Source of the DNA: JAKFWF01 sp031374115 | GTDB taxonomy: Bacteria > Pseudomonadota > Alphaproteobacteria > Rhizobiales > Hyphomicrobiaceae | Direction: 5' to 3' | Assembly (NCBI GenBank): GCA_031374115.1 | Contig: JANMNO010000117.1 | Coordinates: 10,676-74,675, forward strand | Length of the DNA: 64,000 bases | Shown: positions 52,626-61,299 of the stretch, piece by piece | Numbering within the stretch: position 1 is the stretch's first letter | Layout of the letters: each line of letters begins with the position of its first letter | Notes under the pieces: generated by a model | Database searches by the model: none | Seen by the model: only the letters and a program-made list of their open reading frames with translations | What the model was told of the DNA's origin: nothing | Position numbers and translations under genes: made by a program

Positions 52626-53386
52626 CACTTGGCTCCAGGATAGGTGCGTGGCAGGGATTGCATCACCGCCAGCATCGGACCCAGGTGCTCGGTATGGATG
52701 CCTCGACGACCGCCCGAAATCATCCAACCGTCGCGCGGGCGGTCGAGTGTCGCCTCAGCGAGTACCGCATTGATCGCCGTGTCCCAGTATGGCTTCAGGG
52801 CGCCACGATCAACGCCAATTCCGGCATCGATCATTGCGCGATCGACTTGGTCGATCGCCAATAGCTCGCCGGTGAACATCCACGCTTCGTCGATCTCGCG
52901 CTGCATGCGAGCACGGCTTTCATCGGTGCCATCGCCAAGCCGTATGACCCATTCGGCGCTGTGCCGAACGTGATACGCGCATTCCTTCTCGGCCTTTGCC
53001 GCTATGCCCGAAAGCTCAGCGTCGTTGGACTGTTTCATCGCGGTCCAGAAGAGTTCCGCAAATGTCGAATAGAACAGCTGTCGCGCCATCGTCGCGGCGA
53101 AATCGCCGTTCGGCCGCTCCACCAGCTGCAGGTTCAGATAGTGATTGGCGTTGCGGCCAAACGCCAGCGTATCCTCGTCGCGGCCATTGCCCTCAAGGCG
53201 GCCGGCGTATGCGTACAATGAACGCGCGTGACCGACGAGATCCAGGCCAATGTTAGATAATGCAATGTCTTCTTCCAGCGTCGGTGCGCGGCTGGACCAT
53301 TCCGACAGCCGATGTCCAAGCACCAGTGCATCGTCGGCCAGGCGCAAGACGTACTCGAAGCGCAAATCGGTAGTGTCAGTCAGCAT
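52622..53386 (-). CDS. paaC: Phenylacetyl-CoA epoxidase subunit PaaC
   Basis: Protein of 254 residues, ferritin-like structural partner of PaaA. Motifs: LADDALVLGHRLSEWSSRAP, EEDIALSNIGLDLVGHAR and KECAYHVRHSAEWVIRLGDG. The ATG at 53386 overlaps the paaB stop (TGATG); a GTG one codon earlier is possible. Confidence 0.94.
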   Translation of the reverse strand: MLTDTTDLRFEYVLRLADDALVLGHRLSEWSSRAPTLEEDIALSNIGLDLVGHARSLYAYAGRLEGNGRDEDTLAFGRNANHYLNLQLVERPNGDFAATMARQLFYSTFAELFWTAMKQSNDAELSGIAAKAEKECAYHVRHSAEWVIRLGDGTDESRARMQREIDEAWMFTGELLAIDQVDRAMIDAGIGVDRGALKPYWDTAINAVLAEATLDRPRDGWMISGGRRGIHTEHLGPMLAVMQSLPRTYPGAKW

Positions 53387-53679
53387 CACATGTGCCCAAC
53401 TTCGTCGGGGATGTCATAGAATGTAGGATGCCGGTAGGGCTTGCGCTCAGGATCGGACGGCTCCAGCATGGAGTCCCTGTCAGCTGGCTCCGAGGCGATG
53501 ATCGACTTGCTAGGTATTATCCAAATGCTCAGCGCTTCACCCCGGCGCGTGTAGACGTCGCGCGCGTTCTGCAGCGCCATCTCGTCATCGACCGCATGCA
53601 GACTGCCGACGTGCTTATGGCTTAAACCATTGCGAGGCCTTAGGAAGACCTCGTAGAGCGGCCAGTTCTTGTCAGCCAT
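53386..53679 (-). CDS. paaB: Phenylacetyl-CoA epoxidase subunit PaaB
   Basis: Protein of 97 residues, normal length, with WPLYEVFLRPRNGLSHKHVG and NARDVYTRRGEALSIWIIPS. Small structural subunit linking the PaaAC heterodimers. 16 nt after the paaA stop. Confidence 0.95.
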   Translation of the reverse strand: MADKNWPLYEVFLRPRNGLSHKHVGSLHAVDDEMALQNARDVYTRRGEALSIWIIPSKSIIASEPADRDSMLEPSDPERKPYRHPTFYDIPDEVGHM

Positions 53680-53695
53680 GTCTCTCTCCCGCGAG

Positions 53696-54700
53696 CTACT
53701 CCGCCGCGATCTTCGTCGCAATCTTACGAGCCCGGCGCTTCTCGGCATAGGCCATGGCCGCCTCACGAACCCAGGCGCCCTGATCGTGCGCTTCTTGCTT
53801 CGCTCGCAAACGCTGCTTGTTGCAGGGACCATCGCCGTTGACGACCCGCCAGAACTCGTCCCAATCGATCGGACCGATGCCCCAATGCTTCGTTGCCTCG
53901 TTGTATTTCAGCGCCGGATCGGGGATCGTCAGTCCCAAGAAGTGCGCTTGAGGAACCGTCGCGTCGATGAACTTCTGGCGCAATTCGTCGTTGGTGAAGC
54001 GCTTGATCTTCCAACGCATTGCCTGATCCGAGTGAACGCTGTCTTTGTCCGGCGGCCCGAACATCATAACGGACGGCCACCACCAACGATCGAGCGCATC
54101 CTGCGCCATCGCCTTCTGGTCGGCTGATCCATTCGCCAACACCATCATGGTCTCGAAACCCTGGCGCTGATGGAAGCTCTCCTCCTTGCAGATGAGGACC
54201 ATGGCGCGCGCGTAAGGCCCGTAAGAGCAACGGCAGATCGGGATTTGATTCATGATCGCCGCCCCATCGACGAGCCAGCCGACCGCCCCGATGTCGGCCC
54301 ACGACAGCGTCGGATAATTGAAGATCGACGAGTATTTGGCCTTGCCCGCTAGTAGTTGCCCGACCAATTCCTCGCGCGACACGCCGAGCGTCTCGGCGGC
54401 GCTATAGAGATAGAGCCCGTGCCCTGCCTCGTCCTGGATCTTAGCCATCAACTGCAGCTTGCGCCGGAGGGAGGGCGTGCGCGTCAGCCAATTGCCCTCC
54501 GGCTGCATGCCGATGATCTCCGAGTGTGCATGCTGCGAGATCTGCCGGATCAGCGTCTGCCGATAGGCAGCCGGCATCCAGTCCATCGGCTCGATGCGCT
54601 CCTCGGCATCGATGCGCGCCTGAAACCGGGCAAGACGCAGGGCATCCTCGGCAACGCCTTTTGCGGGTGCGGCATCGACACTCAAGGCCTGGGTATACAT
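53696..54700 (-). CDS. paaA: Phenylacetyl-CoA epoxidase catalytic subunit PaaA
   Basis: Protein of 334 residues, diiron catalytic subunit of the ring 1,2-epoxidase. Iron-binding Glu/His positions fall in QDEAGHGLYLYSAAETLG and CKEESFHQRQGFETM. A strong AAGGAGG lies before the ATG at 54700. First gene of paaABCDE. Confidence 0.96.
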   Translation of the reverse strand: MYTQALSVDAAPAKGVAEDALRLARFQARIDAEERIEPMDWMPAAYRQTLIRQISQHAHSEIIGMQPEGNWLTRTPSLRRKLQLMAKIQDEAGHGLYLYSAAETLGVSREELVGQLLAGKAKYSSIFNYPTLSWADIGAVGWLVDGAAIMNQIPICRCSYGPYARAMVLICKEESFHQRQGFETMMVLANGSADQKAMAQDALDRWWWPSVMMFGPPDKDSVHSDQAMRWKIKRFTNDELRQKFIDATVPQAHFLGLTIPDPALKYNEATKHWGIGPIDWDEFWRVVNGDGPCNKQRLRAKQEAHDQGAWVREAAMAYAEKRRARKIATKIAAE

Positions 54701-54705
54701 TGCTA

Positions 54706-54764
54706 CCTCCTTGGGCGGCAGTCAGCGTACCGCTTAAAGTAAGAATGCAAGCCTATCATATCAA
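54706..54764 (-). promoter_or_regulatory. Predicted promoter and ribosome binding site of paaABCDE
   Basis: On the minus strand: TTGATA (54759-54764), 17 bp, TACTTT (54736-54741), then AAGGAGG (54706-54712) before the start codon. The liv/paaG palindrome is not repeated here, so regulation of this operon may differ. Confidence 0.5.
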
Positions 54765-54894
54765 CGCACTAGCATGCCAGCCGAGGCAGCCCGCCGGTAT
54801 TTTCCACACTTTGAAATAGCATCTGGGCACGAGCGCCGATGGCGGCTAGCTTTGGAGCTGAGCCACCCGATCCATATCGCTAGAGAGCCCCCTC

Positions 54895-55497
54895 ATGAAA
54901 ATGTTTCACTCGCCGGCCTCCCCCTATGTACGCAAGGTGCGCGCAGTTGCGATCGAATGCGGCATGCTCGACAAAATCGAGAACCTGAGCTGCGCCGCCA
55001 GCCCGATCAATCGCGATGCCACTATTGTCGCAGCCAATCCACTCGGTCAGGTGCCGACCTTCGTCACCGACGACGGCATGGTGCTCTACGACAGCCGCGT
55101 GATCTGCGAATACATCGATAGCCTCGGCGGTGGAAGATTGTTCGGCGCCGGCGCTTACCGCTGGCAGGCACTCGTCGACCAGTCGCTGGGCGACGGTATC
55201 CTGGGCGCAGCGCTGCTCGCCCGTTACGAAACGTTTCTACGCCCGGAACCGCTGCGCTGGAGCAGCTGGATTGATGGCCAACTCGACAAGGTCGCGAAGT
55301 CCGTCGATGCAATTGAAAAGGCGGTCACTGACTACGGCGATCGCGTCGATATCGGTACCATCACGATTGGTTGCGCGCTCGGCTACCTGGATTTCCGCTT
55401 CCCCGACCTTGGATGGCGAAAGGGTCACGACCAGGCCGCCGCATGGTTCAAGGCGTTCGACGAGCGCCCCTCGATGAAGGCAACCCGTCCGGTTTGA
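54895..55497 (+). CDS. Glutathione S-transferase family protein
   Basis: Protein of 200 residues. N-terminal thioredoxin-fold domain with SPASPYVRKVRAVAIE (catalytic Ser/Cys region) and cis-Pro LGQVPTFV, then YDSRVICEYID; all-alpha C-domain. Substrate unknown; adjacent to but not clearly part of the paa genes. Confidence 0.85.
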   Translation: MKMFHSPASPYVRKVRAVAIECGMLDKIENLSCAASPINRDATIVAANPLGQVPTFVTDDGMVLYDSRVICEYIDSLGGGRLFGAGAYRWQALVDQSLGDGILGAALLARYETFLRPEPLRWSSWIDGQLDKVAKSVDAIEKAVTDYGDRVDIGTITIGCALGYLDFRFPDLGWRKGHDQAAAWFKAFDERPSMKATRPV

Positions 55498-55500
55498 GGT

Positions 55501-55553
55501 TGTCACCCATGTCTTAGGTACGTTCTGTTACCTATGTGTCCGGGCCGGACACA
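55501..55553. mobile_element. Probable end remnant of an IS481-like insertion sequence
   Basis: TGTCACCCATGT (55501-55512) and TGTTACCTATGT (55526-55537) repeat 25 bp apart, followed by the palindrome TGTGTCCGG-G-CCGGACACA (55535-55553). This double motif resembles the terminal region of rhizobial IS481 elements as I recall them. No transposase or second end is visible, so it is a solitary relic right after the GST stop. Confidence 0.45.
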
Positions 55554-55762
55554 CCAATTGCGTGTCCGGCAGCTGAGGCAGGATATCAAACAACAACACT
55601 CATTCGAAGCGCTCTGGTCGACATGCCGAGCGGGCGCGAGCCGGCTTCCTCAGATGTGGACCCGTGATCGTCTGCCCGGTAGGGTGCGGGGCACGTCACA
55701 GATTTGCTATTGAGTTACCGCGCCTGGCTGGTTTCACTGTCGATCTTATGGGTAGGCGAAGT

Positions 55763-57796
55763 ATGGTCAAGGCTCCCAAATTTAAAGCATCGCCGAGAGA
55801 CGGCAATCTCCAAGCCATCATCGAGCTGCACCAGGCCGGCAAGCTGCTAAGAGCGGAGAAGGAATACAAACGCTATCTCGCGATCCATCCGGATGATGCG
55901 GATGCGCTGATGACGTTTGGCGTGCTGCGCGCACAGCAGGGGCAGCACGTGGCCGCACTTGCTCTTCTCTCTCGAGCAGCCGAGTTGCGGCCGGCAGCGC
56001 CTGCGATCCAATACAATAAGGGCCGTGCTCTGCTAGAGTTGACACGCTACGAGGAGGCGGCGTCGTGCTTGGCGCGCGCTCTTGAACTCGCGCCGAACCG
56101 GGCCGAAGTGCACAACAATTTTGCCAATGCGTTGCGAGCGCTCGGACGGCTCGATGAGGCCGTACACCACTACCGGGAGGCGATCAGGATCGAGCCGCGC
56201 CACGCAGAAGCCTATTTCAACCTCGGCGTACTGCTATACGATCGGGACGAGGTCGGCGCAGCCGCCGACGTCCTCAGCGCCGCCGCTCCTCTCAGGCCTG
56301 ACGACGCGGAAGTCCACTATTTCCTGGGCCAAGCTCTGTTCCGCTCAGGTCATCCCGATGAGGCCATATCGAGTTTCGAGAGGACGCTGGCGATCGATCG
56401 CGACCATGCTGGCGCCCGGAGCCGGATAGTCTATGCCAAGCGCCAAGCTTGTAAGTGGGACGACATCGAAGTTACCGAAGCGGAGCTTGTGCGCCTGATT
56501 GGGCACCGCGGTCAGGGCCGCCCGCAGAACCAGACACGGGCGGCCCCGTTCGCTGCGATCGCCGTCACCGGCGACCCGGCTGTGCTGCTGAGCTGTGCGC
56601 GCAGCAATGCTCATTTAATGACCGATCGCGTAAAGCCGATGTCGATCAGCCCGGGCGAGCGTCGTGGCCGAGATCGAATTCGTTTGGCCTACGTTGCTGG
56701 TGACTACCGCGCTCACGCCACCTCCTATCTGATTGCGGGCCTGATCGAAGGGCACGACCGCGCAAAATTTGACGTCTGCGGCATATCCTTCAGCCCCGAC
56801 GACAAGAGCGCGATGCGTCGGCGCATGATCGGCGCTTTCGACCGCTTCGTCGAAGTTGCGCACCTCAAGCCGCACGGCATCGCCAAACTGATGCGCGAAA
56901 TGGAGATCGACATTGCGATCGACCTCATAGGCTACAATCAATTGCAAAGAATGGAGATCTTCGCGTGGCGACCGGCACCAATACAGGTCAACTTCCTGGG
57001 CTTTCCTGGTACCTCCGGTGCGGCATTCATGGATTACATCATCGCCGATCGGCATGTGATCCCAGGCGATCAGGACGCCTTCTTCAGCGAGAAGGTGGTG
57101 CGCCTGCCGAGATGCTACCAGGCAAATGACCGCCAGCGGACCGTCGCCTCGGAGACGCCATCACGCGCCGATTGCGGCCTACCGCACGAAGGCTTGGTGC
57201 TCTGTTGCTTCAACAATACCTACAAGATCACCCCCTCAGTGTTCTCGATCTGGATGCGGCTACTCGCGGCTGTACCCGGTAGCGTGCTCTGGCTACTCGA
57301 CGACAACGCAAGCGCAACAGCCAATCTGCGGAGCGAGGTCCGCAGGCGGGGCGTCGATCCGGCGCGCCTCGTGTTCGCGCCCAGAATACCCGCCGAGGAG
57401 CATCTCGCACGGCACGCGCATGCCGATCTGTTCCTCGACACCCTGCCCTACAACGCCCACACCACGGCCAGCGACGCACTCTGGACTGGCGTGCCGGTTA
57501 TAACCTGCATGGGCGAGAGCTTTGCCAGCCGTGTTGCTGCCAGCCTGCTGCACGCTGTGGACCTTCCCGAACTCATTACGACTTCACTAGAGGCCTATGA
57601 GGCCTTGGCACTGGAGCTTGCTCGCTCGCCCGAGCGCCTCGGGGTACTACGGGCGCGGCTGCGGGAAAACCGCCTCACCTGCGCGTTGTTCGATACGGAT
57701 GCGTTTCGCCGTCATATCGAGAGCGCCTACGCCGGCATGTGGTCCACGTGGCAAACCGGCAAGCTGCCGAGTGCCTTCAATGTCGAGGTGACGTGA
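55763..57796 (+). CDS. TPR-containing SPINDLY/OGT-like glycosyltransferase (GT41)
   Basis: Protein of 677 residues: TPR repeats at about 15-260 (AEVHNNFANALRALGRLDEA, AEAYFNLGVLLYDRDEVGAA and others) followed by an O-GlcNAc-transferase-type GT41 domain (about 315-660) with AYVAGDYRAHATSYL, PIQVNFLGFPGTSG and LDTLPYNAHTTASDALWTG. Homologues add sugars to Ser/Thr or Asn of proteins. Start uncertain: ATG 55748 is the alternative. The nearest upstream neighbour is an IS remnant; no adhesin or flagellin target is next to it. Confidence 0.88.
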   Translation: MVKAPKFKASPRDGNLQAIIELHQAGKLLRAEKEYKRYLAIHPDDADALMTFGVLRAQQGQHVAALALLSRAAELRPAAPAIQYNKGRALLELTRYEEAASCLARALELAPNRAEVHNNFANALRALGRLDEAVHHYREAIRIEPRHAEAYFNLGVLLYDRDEVGAAADVLSAAAPLRPDDAEVHYFLGQALFRSGHPDEAISSFERTLAIDRDHAGARSRIVYAKRQACKWDDIEVTEAELVRLIGHRGQGRPQNQTRAAPFAAIAVTGDPAVLLSCARSNAHLMTDRVKPMSISPGERRGRDRIRLAYVAGDYRAHATSYLIAGLIEGHDRAKFDVCGISFSPDDKSAMRRRMIGAFDRFVEVAHLKPHGIAKLMREMEIDIAIDLIGYNQLQRMEIFAWRPAPIQVNFLGFPGTSGAAFMDYIIADRHVIPGDQDAFFSEKVVRLPRCYQANDRQRTVASETPSRADCGLPHEGLVLCCFNNTYKITPSVFSIWMRLLAAVPGSVLWLLDDNASATANLRSEVRRRGVDPARLVFAPRIPAEEHLARHAHADLFLDTLPYNAHTTASDALWTGVPVITCMGESFASRVAASLLHAVDLPELITTSLEAYEALALELARSPERLGVLRARLRENRLTCALFDTDAFRRHIESAYAGMWSTWQTGKLPSAFNVEVT

Positions 57797-58292
57797 TGTA
57801 GTGGCGCGCAGCGGTCGCTTCGTCACCCACATGCAGGGATGCAAGCCTATGACCGCCCTGTGCGCGCTGCTGCTCGCCGACTGACGGCCGGCCAAATCTC
57901 CGATTTCATCCGACCTTCGCCTTTCGCGCGATCAGCCAATTCAGCTGTTTCCGCAATCAGAGCAAACGGCTGCTGCAAAGTAGCGTGCACCCTTGCCGGA
58001 CTATCACGTAAAACGTTACCTCTGCAATGTCACACTCCGTGATGGGAGGCGCCCCCCATGTGGTTCGTTCTGCAACGATCACTTTATGTATGGCACCTCG
58101 ACGCCGGGGAGCGGGCGTCGCCATTTCATCAGGCCAGGAAGAGACATCGCTCTTTGATGCCGCCAGTCGTGTGGTCGACAAGCAGGTGCCAAGCGATGCT
58201 GATGGATATTTCAAGTATCGGCCGATGTATGGTACTCAACCGATGACGCCAGCTTCGGACGAACGGCGCCTGGCCAATGGCTTGAGGCAATA
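57797..58292. other. Intergenic region without a convincing gene
   Basis: About 496 bp. An 88-codon plus-strand frame (58027-58293) ends in a TAATG overlap with the next gene, which would suit coupling, but its composition is unlike a protein I know and no ribosome binding site is clear. Other frames look like noise. Confidence 0.4.
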
Positions 58293-58904
58293 ATGTCAGA
58301 GATCTGCAGCATCGAGGAATTGCACGCGCACTACGGAGAGATCAGCCCGCTCGCGGCGAAGAAGGAACTCAAATACCTCGACCGTCACGCGCGCGACTTC
58401 ATCTCCCGGTCGCCTTTCCTGGTGATGTCGACCGCCGATTCTGACGGATGGCCCGACGCGTCGCCGAAGGGCGATGCTCCAGGCTTCGTCACTGTCGAAG
58501 ATGATCGGCACTTAATGCTGCCGGACCGGATCGGCAACAATCGTGTCGACGGCTTCAAGAACCTGATGACCAATCCGAAGATCGGATTGATCTTCTTAGT
58601 GCCCGGAGTCGACCACACGCTGAGGGTCAACGGTAATGCCCAACTGCTAACCGAGCCAACGACGTGCGCTCGTTTTTCCATCAACGGAAAACCTGCGCGC
58701 GCAGTGGTCAAGATCATGGCTGAGCAAGTCTTCTTCCATTGTGGCAAGGCGTTGATACGATCCAGGCTCTGGAAGACCGAAACGTGGCAGCCGACAACCG
58801 GACTTGCCAGCCTCGGCGCGGCGCTTGCTGACCAGATTGGCGGCATGAGTTCCGGCGACGCAGAAGAGAAGATACAAGAGAGCATTCGCTCACGGCTGTA
58901 TTAG
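58293..58904 (+). CDS. Pyridoxamine 5'-phosphate oxidase-like flavoprotein (MSMEG_1061 family)
   Basis: Protein of 203 residues with a split-barrel FMN-binding fold: FLVMSTADSDGWPDASPKGD, FVTVEDDRHLMLPDRIGNNR and a C-terminal FHCGKALIRSRLW. The subfamily (MSMEG_1061-type) is of unknown function, probably an FMN- or F420-dependent reductase rather than a true PNPOx. GAGG lies 5 nt before the ATG. Confidence 0.85.
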   Translation: MSEICSIEELHAHYGEISPLAAKKELKYLDRHARDFISRSPFLVMSTADSDGWPDASPKGDAPGFVTVEDDRHLMLPDRIGNNRVDGFKNLMTNPKIGLIFLVPGVDHTLRVNGNAQLLTEPTTCARFSINGKPARAVVKIMAEQVFFHCGKALIRSRLWKTETWQPTTGLASLGAALADQIGGMSSGDAEEKIQESIRSRLY

Positions 58905-59259
58905 AAAATCCTGTTCCTCCTATCTCCTGCACGATATTCAACTCCTTGACTTGGCCGGGAACGGTCGCACCAGCGCGATGCCTCATCGATGGTGGCGCTA
59001 AGTAAGGTGTTTTGCTCAGCCGGTGGCGAGTAGATGGGTAACATTGCGCCTCAAATCGGCTCCTGTGTCGAGCAACGGCGATCAACTGGGAAATGTTCGA
59101 CTTGGGTCACAAGGGATAGTCGAGGCAACCTCGTCGACGACGGTCGGTCTACGACCCGCAACAACTGCTTGTTGCTGCGATAGTGGAATTCGACGTTTGA
59201 CCGCACCAAGAAGCTAGTCCTAGACTGATCGAGTGCAAATCCAGAGGGAGCTGAAACAA
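58905..59259. other. Intergenic region upstream of the HlyC-like gene
   Basis: About 355 bp with no supported gene; contains the predicted promoter at 59197-59226. Confidence 0.5.
59197..59226 (+). promoter_or_regulatory. Predicted promoter of the HlyC-like gene
   Basis: TTGACC (59197-59202), 18 bp, TAGACT (59221-59226). A transcript would start near 59233, which excludes the GTG at 59233 as a normal start and supports the TTG at 59260 with GAGGGAG at 59243-59249. Confidence 0.45.
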
Positions 59260-59898
59260 TTGGGCAAGCGAAGCACGAAGCGCAAGAGCAAGCAGGTCAG
59301 TGCGCCCCAGATCATGACATCTCAGCAAACTGCTCCGAAAGCGCCGATAAAGGAAAAGCCTATCGAGCCTACGGCGAGTCGTGAATCGGCTGCGCGGTCG
59401 GTCGCATCGCGATTAGCGGCTGCTCAAAAGAAGCGGTTTACAGAAGATTTTGCAAACGCCATTGCCGTGATTATGCGCGCACGAAAACTTAAGGACATAC
59501 GCGTATCCGATCTTGAGTGGCTTCTGCTGCCGCCGTTATTGGCGGGCCAATGTCGCGTTTCCTATTCGAAGCGAGCCGAGGGCGGGTCAATATTCCCATC
59601 AGCACTTGTCTTGTGGGCCAGGGTCTCTGATGCTGTGGATAAGGGGCTATCCGAGAATCTTACAGGACCCCCGAAGCTAACTTCCGCCGATTGGACATCC
59701 GGCGACAAATTCTGGCTGATCATGACGGCAGGTGAAACTCAAGGCATCTCCGCGGTGGTAAAGAATCTGCAAGAAACAGTCTTCAAAGACCGACCGGTCA
59801 AGATGCGCTCGCAGAAGCCCGATGGTACTCTCATAGTCCGGTCGCTGTCGGGAGATCAGCCACGTCAGGCAGGTGACATTAGGCTGAACGTGCATTGA
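59260..59898 (+). CDS. Orphan HlyC-like toxin-activating lysine acyltransferase homologue
   Basis: Protein of 212 residues. The N-terminal 60 residues are Lys/Ala-rich and disordered; the rest resembles RTX toxin acyltransferases (HlyC, PF02794): DLEWLLLPPLLAGQCRV, LVLWARVSDAVDKGL and SADWTSGDKFWLI. HlyC acylates lysines of pro-hemolysin from acyl-ACP. The catalytic Asp of ADWTSGD is kept, but by ungapped alignment the position of His23 of E. coli HlyC is Leu (MRARKLKDI). No RTX toxin or type I secretion genes are in the window. Start TTG chosen from the ribosome binding site; GTG 59233 and ATG 59314 are alternatives. Confidence 0.75.
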   Translation: MGKRSTKRKSKQVSAPQIMTSQQTAPKAPIKEKPIEPTASRESAARSVASRLAAAQKKRFTEDFANAIAVIMRARKLKDIRVSDLEWLLLPPLLAGQCRVSYSKRAEGGSIFPSALVLWARVSDAVDKGLSENLTGPPKLTSADWTSGDKFWLIMTAGETQGISAVVKNLQETVFKDRPVKMRSQKPDGTLIVRSLSGDQPRQAGDIRLNVH

Positions 59899-60030
59899 TT
59901 TGCCCCACTCGGCACGTCGAAGGGACCTGTCGGCACGGCAGGTAAGTTGCAGACATGGCGTCGAAATCCAACGGCCACACTCGCGCTGATGTTGCTGGGC
60001 GCTTACTCTGGAGGCTAAATTTGACCGGCA

Positions 60031-61263
60031 TTAGAGCGCGGCATAGTCGATCGGCCTCGAGATATCGACCCTGCAATCGACCGTTGGCATGGCCGTGCGC
60101 AATCCCGTTGCGGTATTGAAAACGATCGCCCGCTCGCTCGGCTTGACGCGCCCGCCTGCCAGCGCCTCGCGGTAGGCTGCTACGCAGGCTGCCCCCTCCG
60201 GTGAGAGAAGCGTGCCGTCATCGCGCGCGATCGCTGCACGAGTTGCCTCGACATCCTCGTCGGTGACCGCCACGCCGAAGCCGCCGCTTTCATACATCGC
60301 TTGCAGGATGAGGAAGTCGCCGAGCGCCTTGGCGACGCGAACGCCGTGCACGTTTGTGCGGATGTCGGCCCACGGCGTCTCGATCTCGCGCTGGCCCTTC
60401 TCAAAGGCCCGGACGATGGGACAGCAACCGCTCGTCTGAACGGCCACCATGCGCGGCCGCTTGGGCCCGATCCAGCCAAGCGCTTCCAGCTCTGCGAACG
60501 CCTTCCACATGCCGATGAAGCCAGTGCCGCCACCGGTCGGGTAGAAGATGACGTCGGGCAGCTCCCAGCCGAGCTGGTCGGCGAGTTCGAGGCCCATCGT
60601 CTTCTTGCCCTCGATGCGATAAGGCTCCTTCAGCGTCGACATGTCGAACCAGCCCATCTTCGCGCAGCCTTCTGCGACGAGCCGGTTGCAGTCCTTAAGC
60701 GTACCGTTGGCAAGATAGACCTTGGCGCCATAGAAGGCGATCTCGCTCACAGTTATGGCGGGTGAATCCTCCGGGCAGAACACGATCGCCTCGATGCCCG
60801 CGCGCCGACAGTAGGCAGCGAGCGAAGCGCCACCGCTGCCGACGGTCGGCATCGCGATCTGGCACGCGCCGAAGGATTTCGCCATGGAGACTGCGACGGC
60901 GAGGCCACGCGCCTTGAAAGAGCCTGTCGGCAGGCGGCCTTCGTCCTTCACCAGCAGCTCGCCGCCGCCCATTCGCCGGCTCGTTCCCGCGAGTGGCACA
61001 AGCGGCGTGAACAGCTCGCCGAGGTTCACCACATCCTCCGGCCTGCGCAGCGGCAGAAGCTCGCGATAGCGCCACAGGTCCGCCGGACGCTTGGCAAGAG
61101 CTGCACGATCGACAGCGCGGCCAACCGACTTCAGGTCATAGCGCACGATCAGCGGCTTGCCGGCCCGCGAGAGATTGTGCGGCTGGGCCGCCGCGTAGCG
61201 TTCCCCCGTCGCGCTGCATTCGAGGTGGGATACGTGAGATTGGAACCCCTGCCAGTCGCTCAT
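60031..61263 (-). CDS. Threonine synthase-like PLP enzyme
   Basis: Protein of 410 residues, fold-type II PLP enzyme. The PLP lysine is in PTGSFKARG (Lys117), the phosphate loop in TGGGTGFIGMW, and the N-terminus HLECSATGERYAA resembles the Cys-containing start of threonine synthases. It lies 36 nt downstream of the Dpp-type permease, in the same operon, so it may act on an imported amino acid or be a threonine-synthase paralogue for another beta-replacement/elimination reaction. GGAGTGAAAGAG precedes the ATG. Confidence 0.85.
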   Translation of the reverse strand: MSDWQGFQSHVSHLECSATGERYAAAQPHNLSRAGKPLIVRYDLKSVGRAVDRAALAKRPADLWRYRELLPLRRPEDVVNLGELFTPLVPLAGTSRRMGGGELLVKDEGRLPTGSFKARGLAVAVSMAKSFGACQIAMPTVGSGGASLAAYCRRAGIEAIVFCPEDSPAITVSEIAFYGAKVYLANGTLKDCNRLVAEGCAKMGWFDMSTLKEPYRIEGKKTMGLELADQLGWELPDVIFYPTGGGTGFIGMWKAFAELEALGWIGPKRPRMVAVQTSGCCPIVRAFEKGQREIETPWADIRTNVHGVRVAKALGDFLILQAMYESGGFGVAVTDEDVEATRAAIARDDGTLLSPEGAACVAAYREALAGGRVKPSERAIVFNTATGLRTAMPTVDCRVDISRPIDYAAL

Positions 61264-61299
61264 TCTCTTTCACTCCAACGCAATCGAAGTCGGTCGCGA

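Noticed and set aside
57839..58042. 67-codon plus-strand frame
   Set aside because: Arg/Ala/Ser-rich, no start signal, not coupled to anything.
58027..58293. 88-codon frame overlapping the PNPOx-like gene as TAATG
   Set aside because: Tempting coupling, but no ribosome binding site or recognisable sequence; kept only as a note on the intergenic region.
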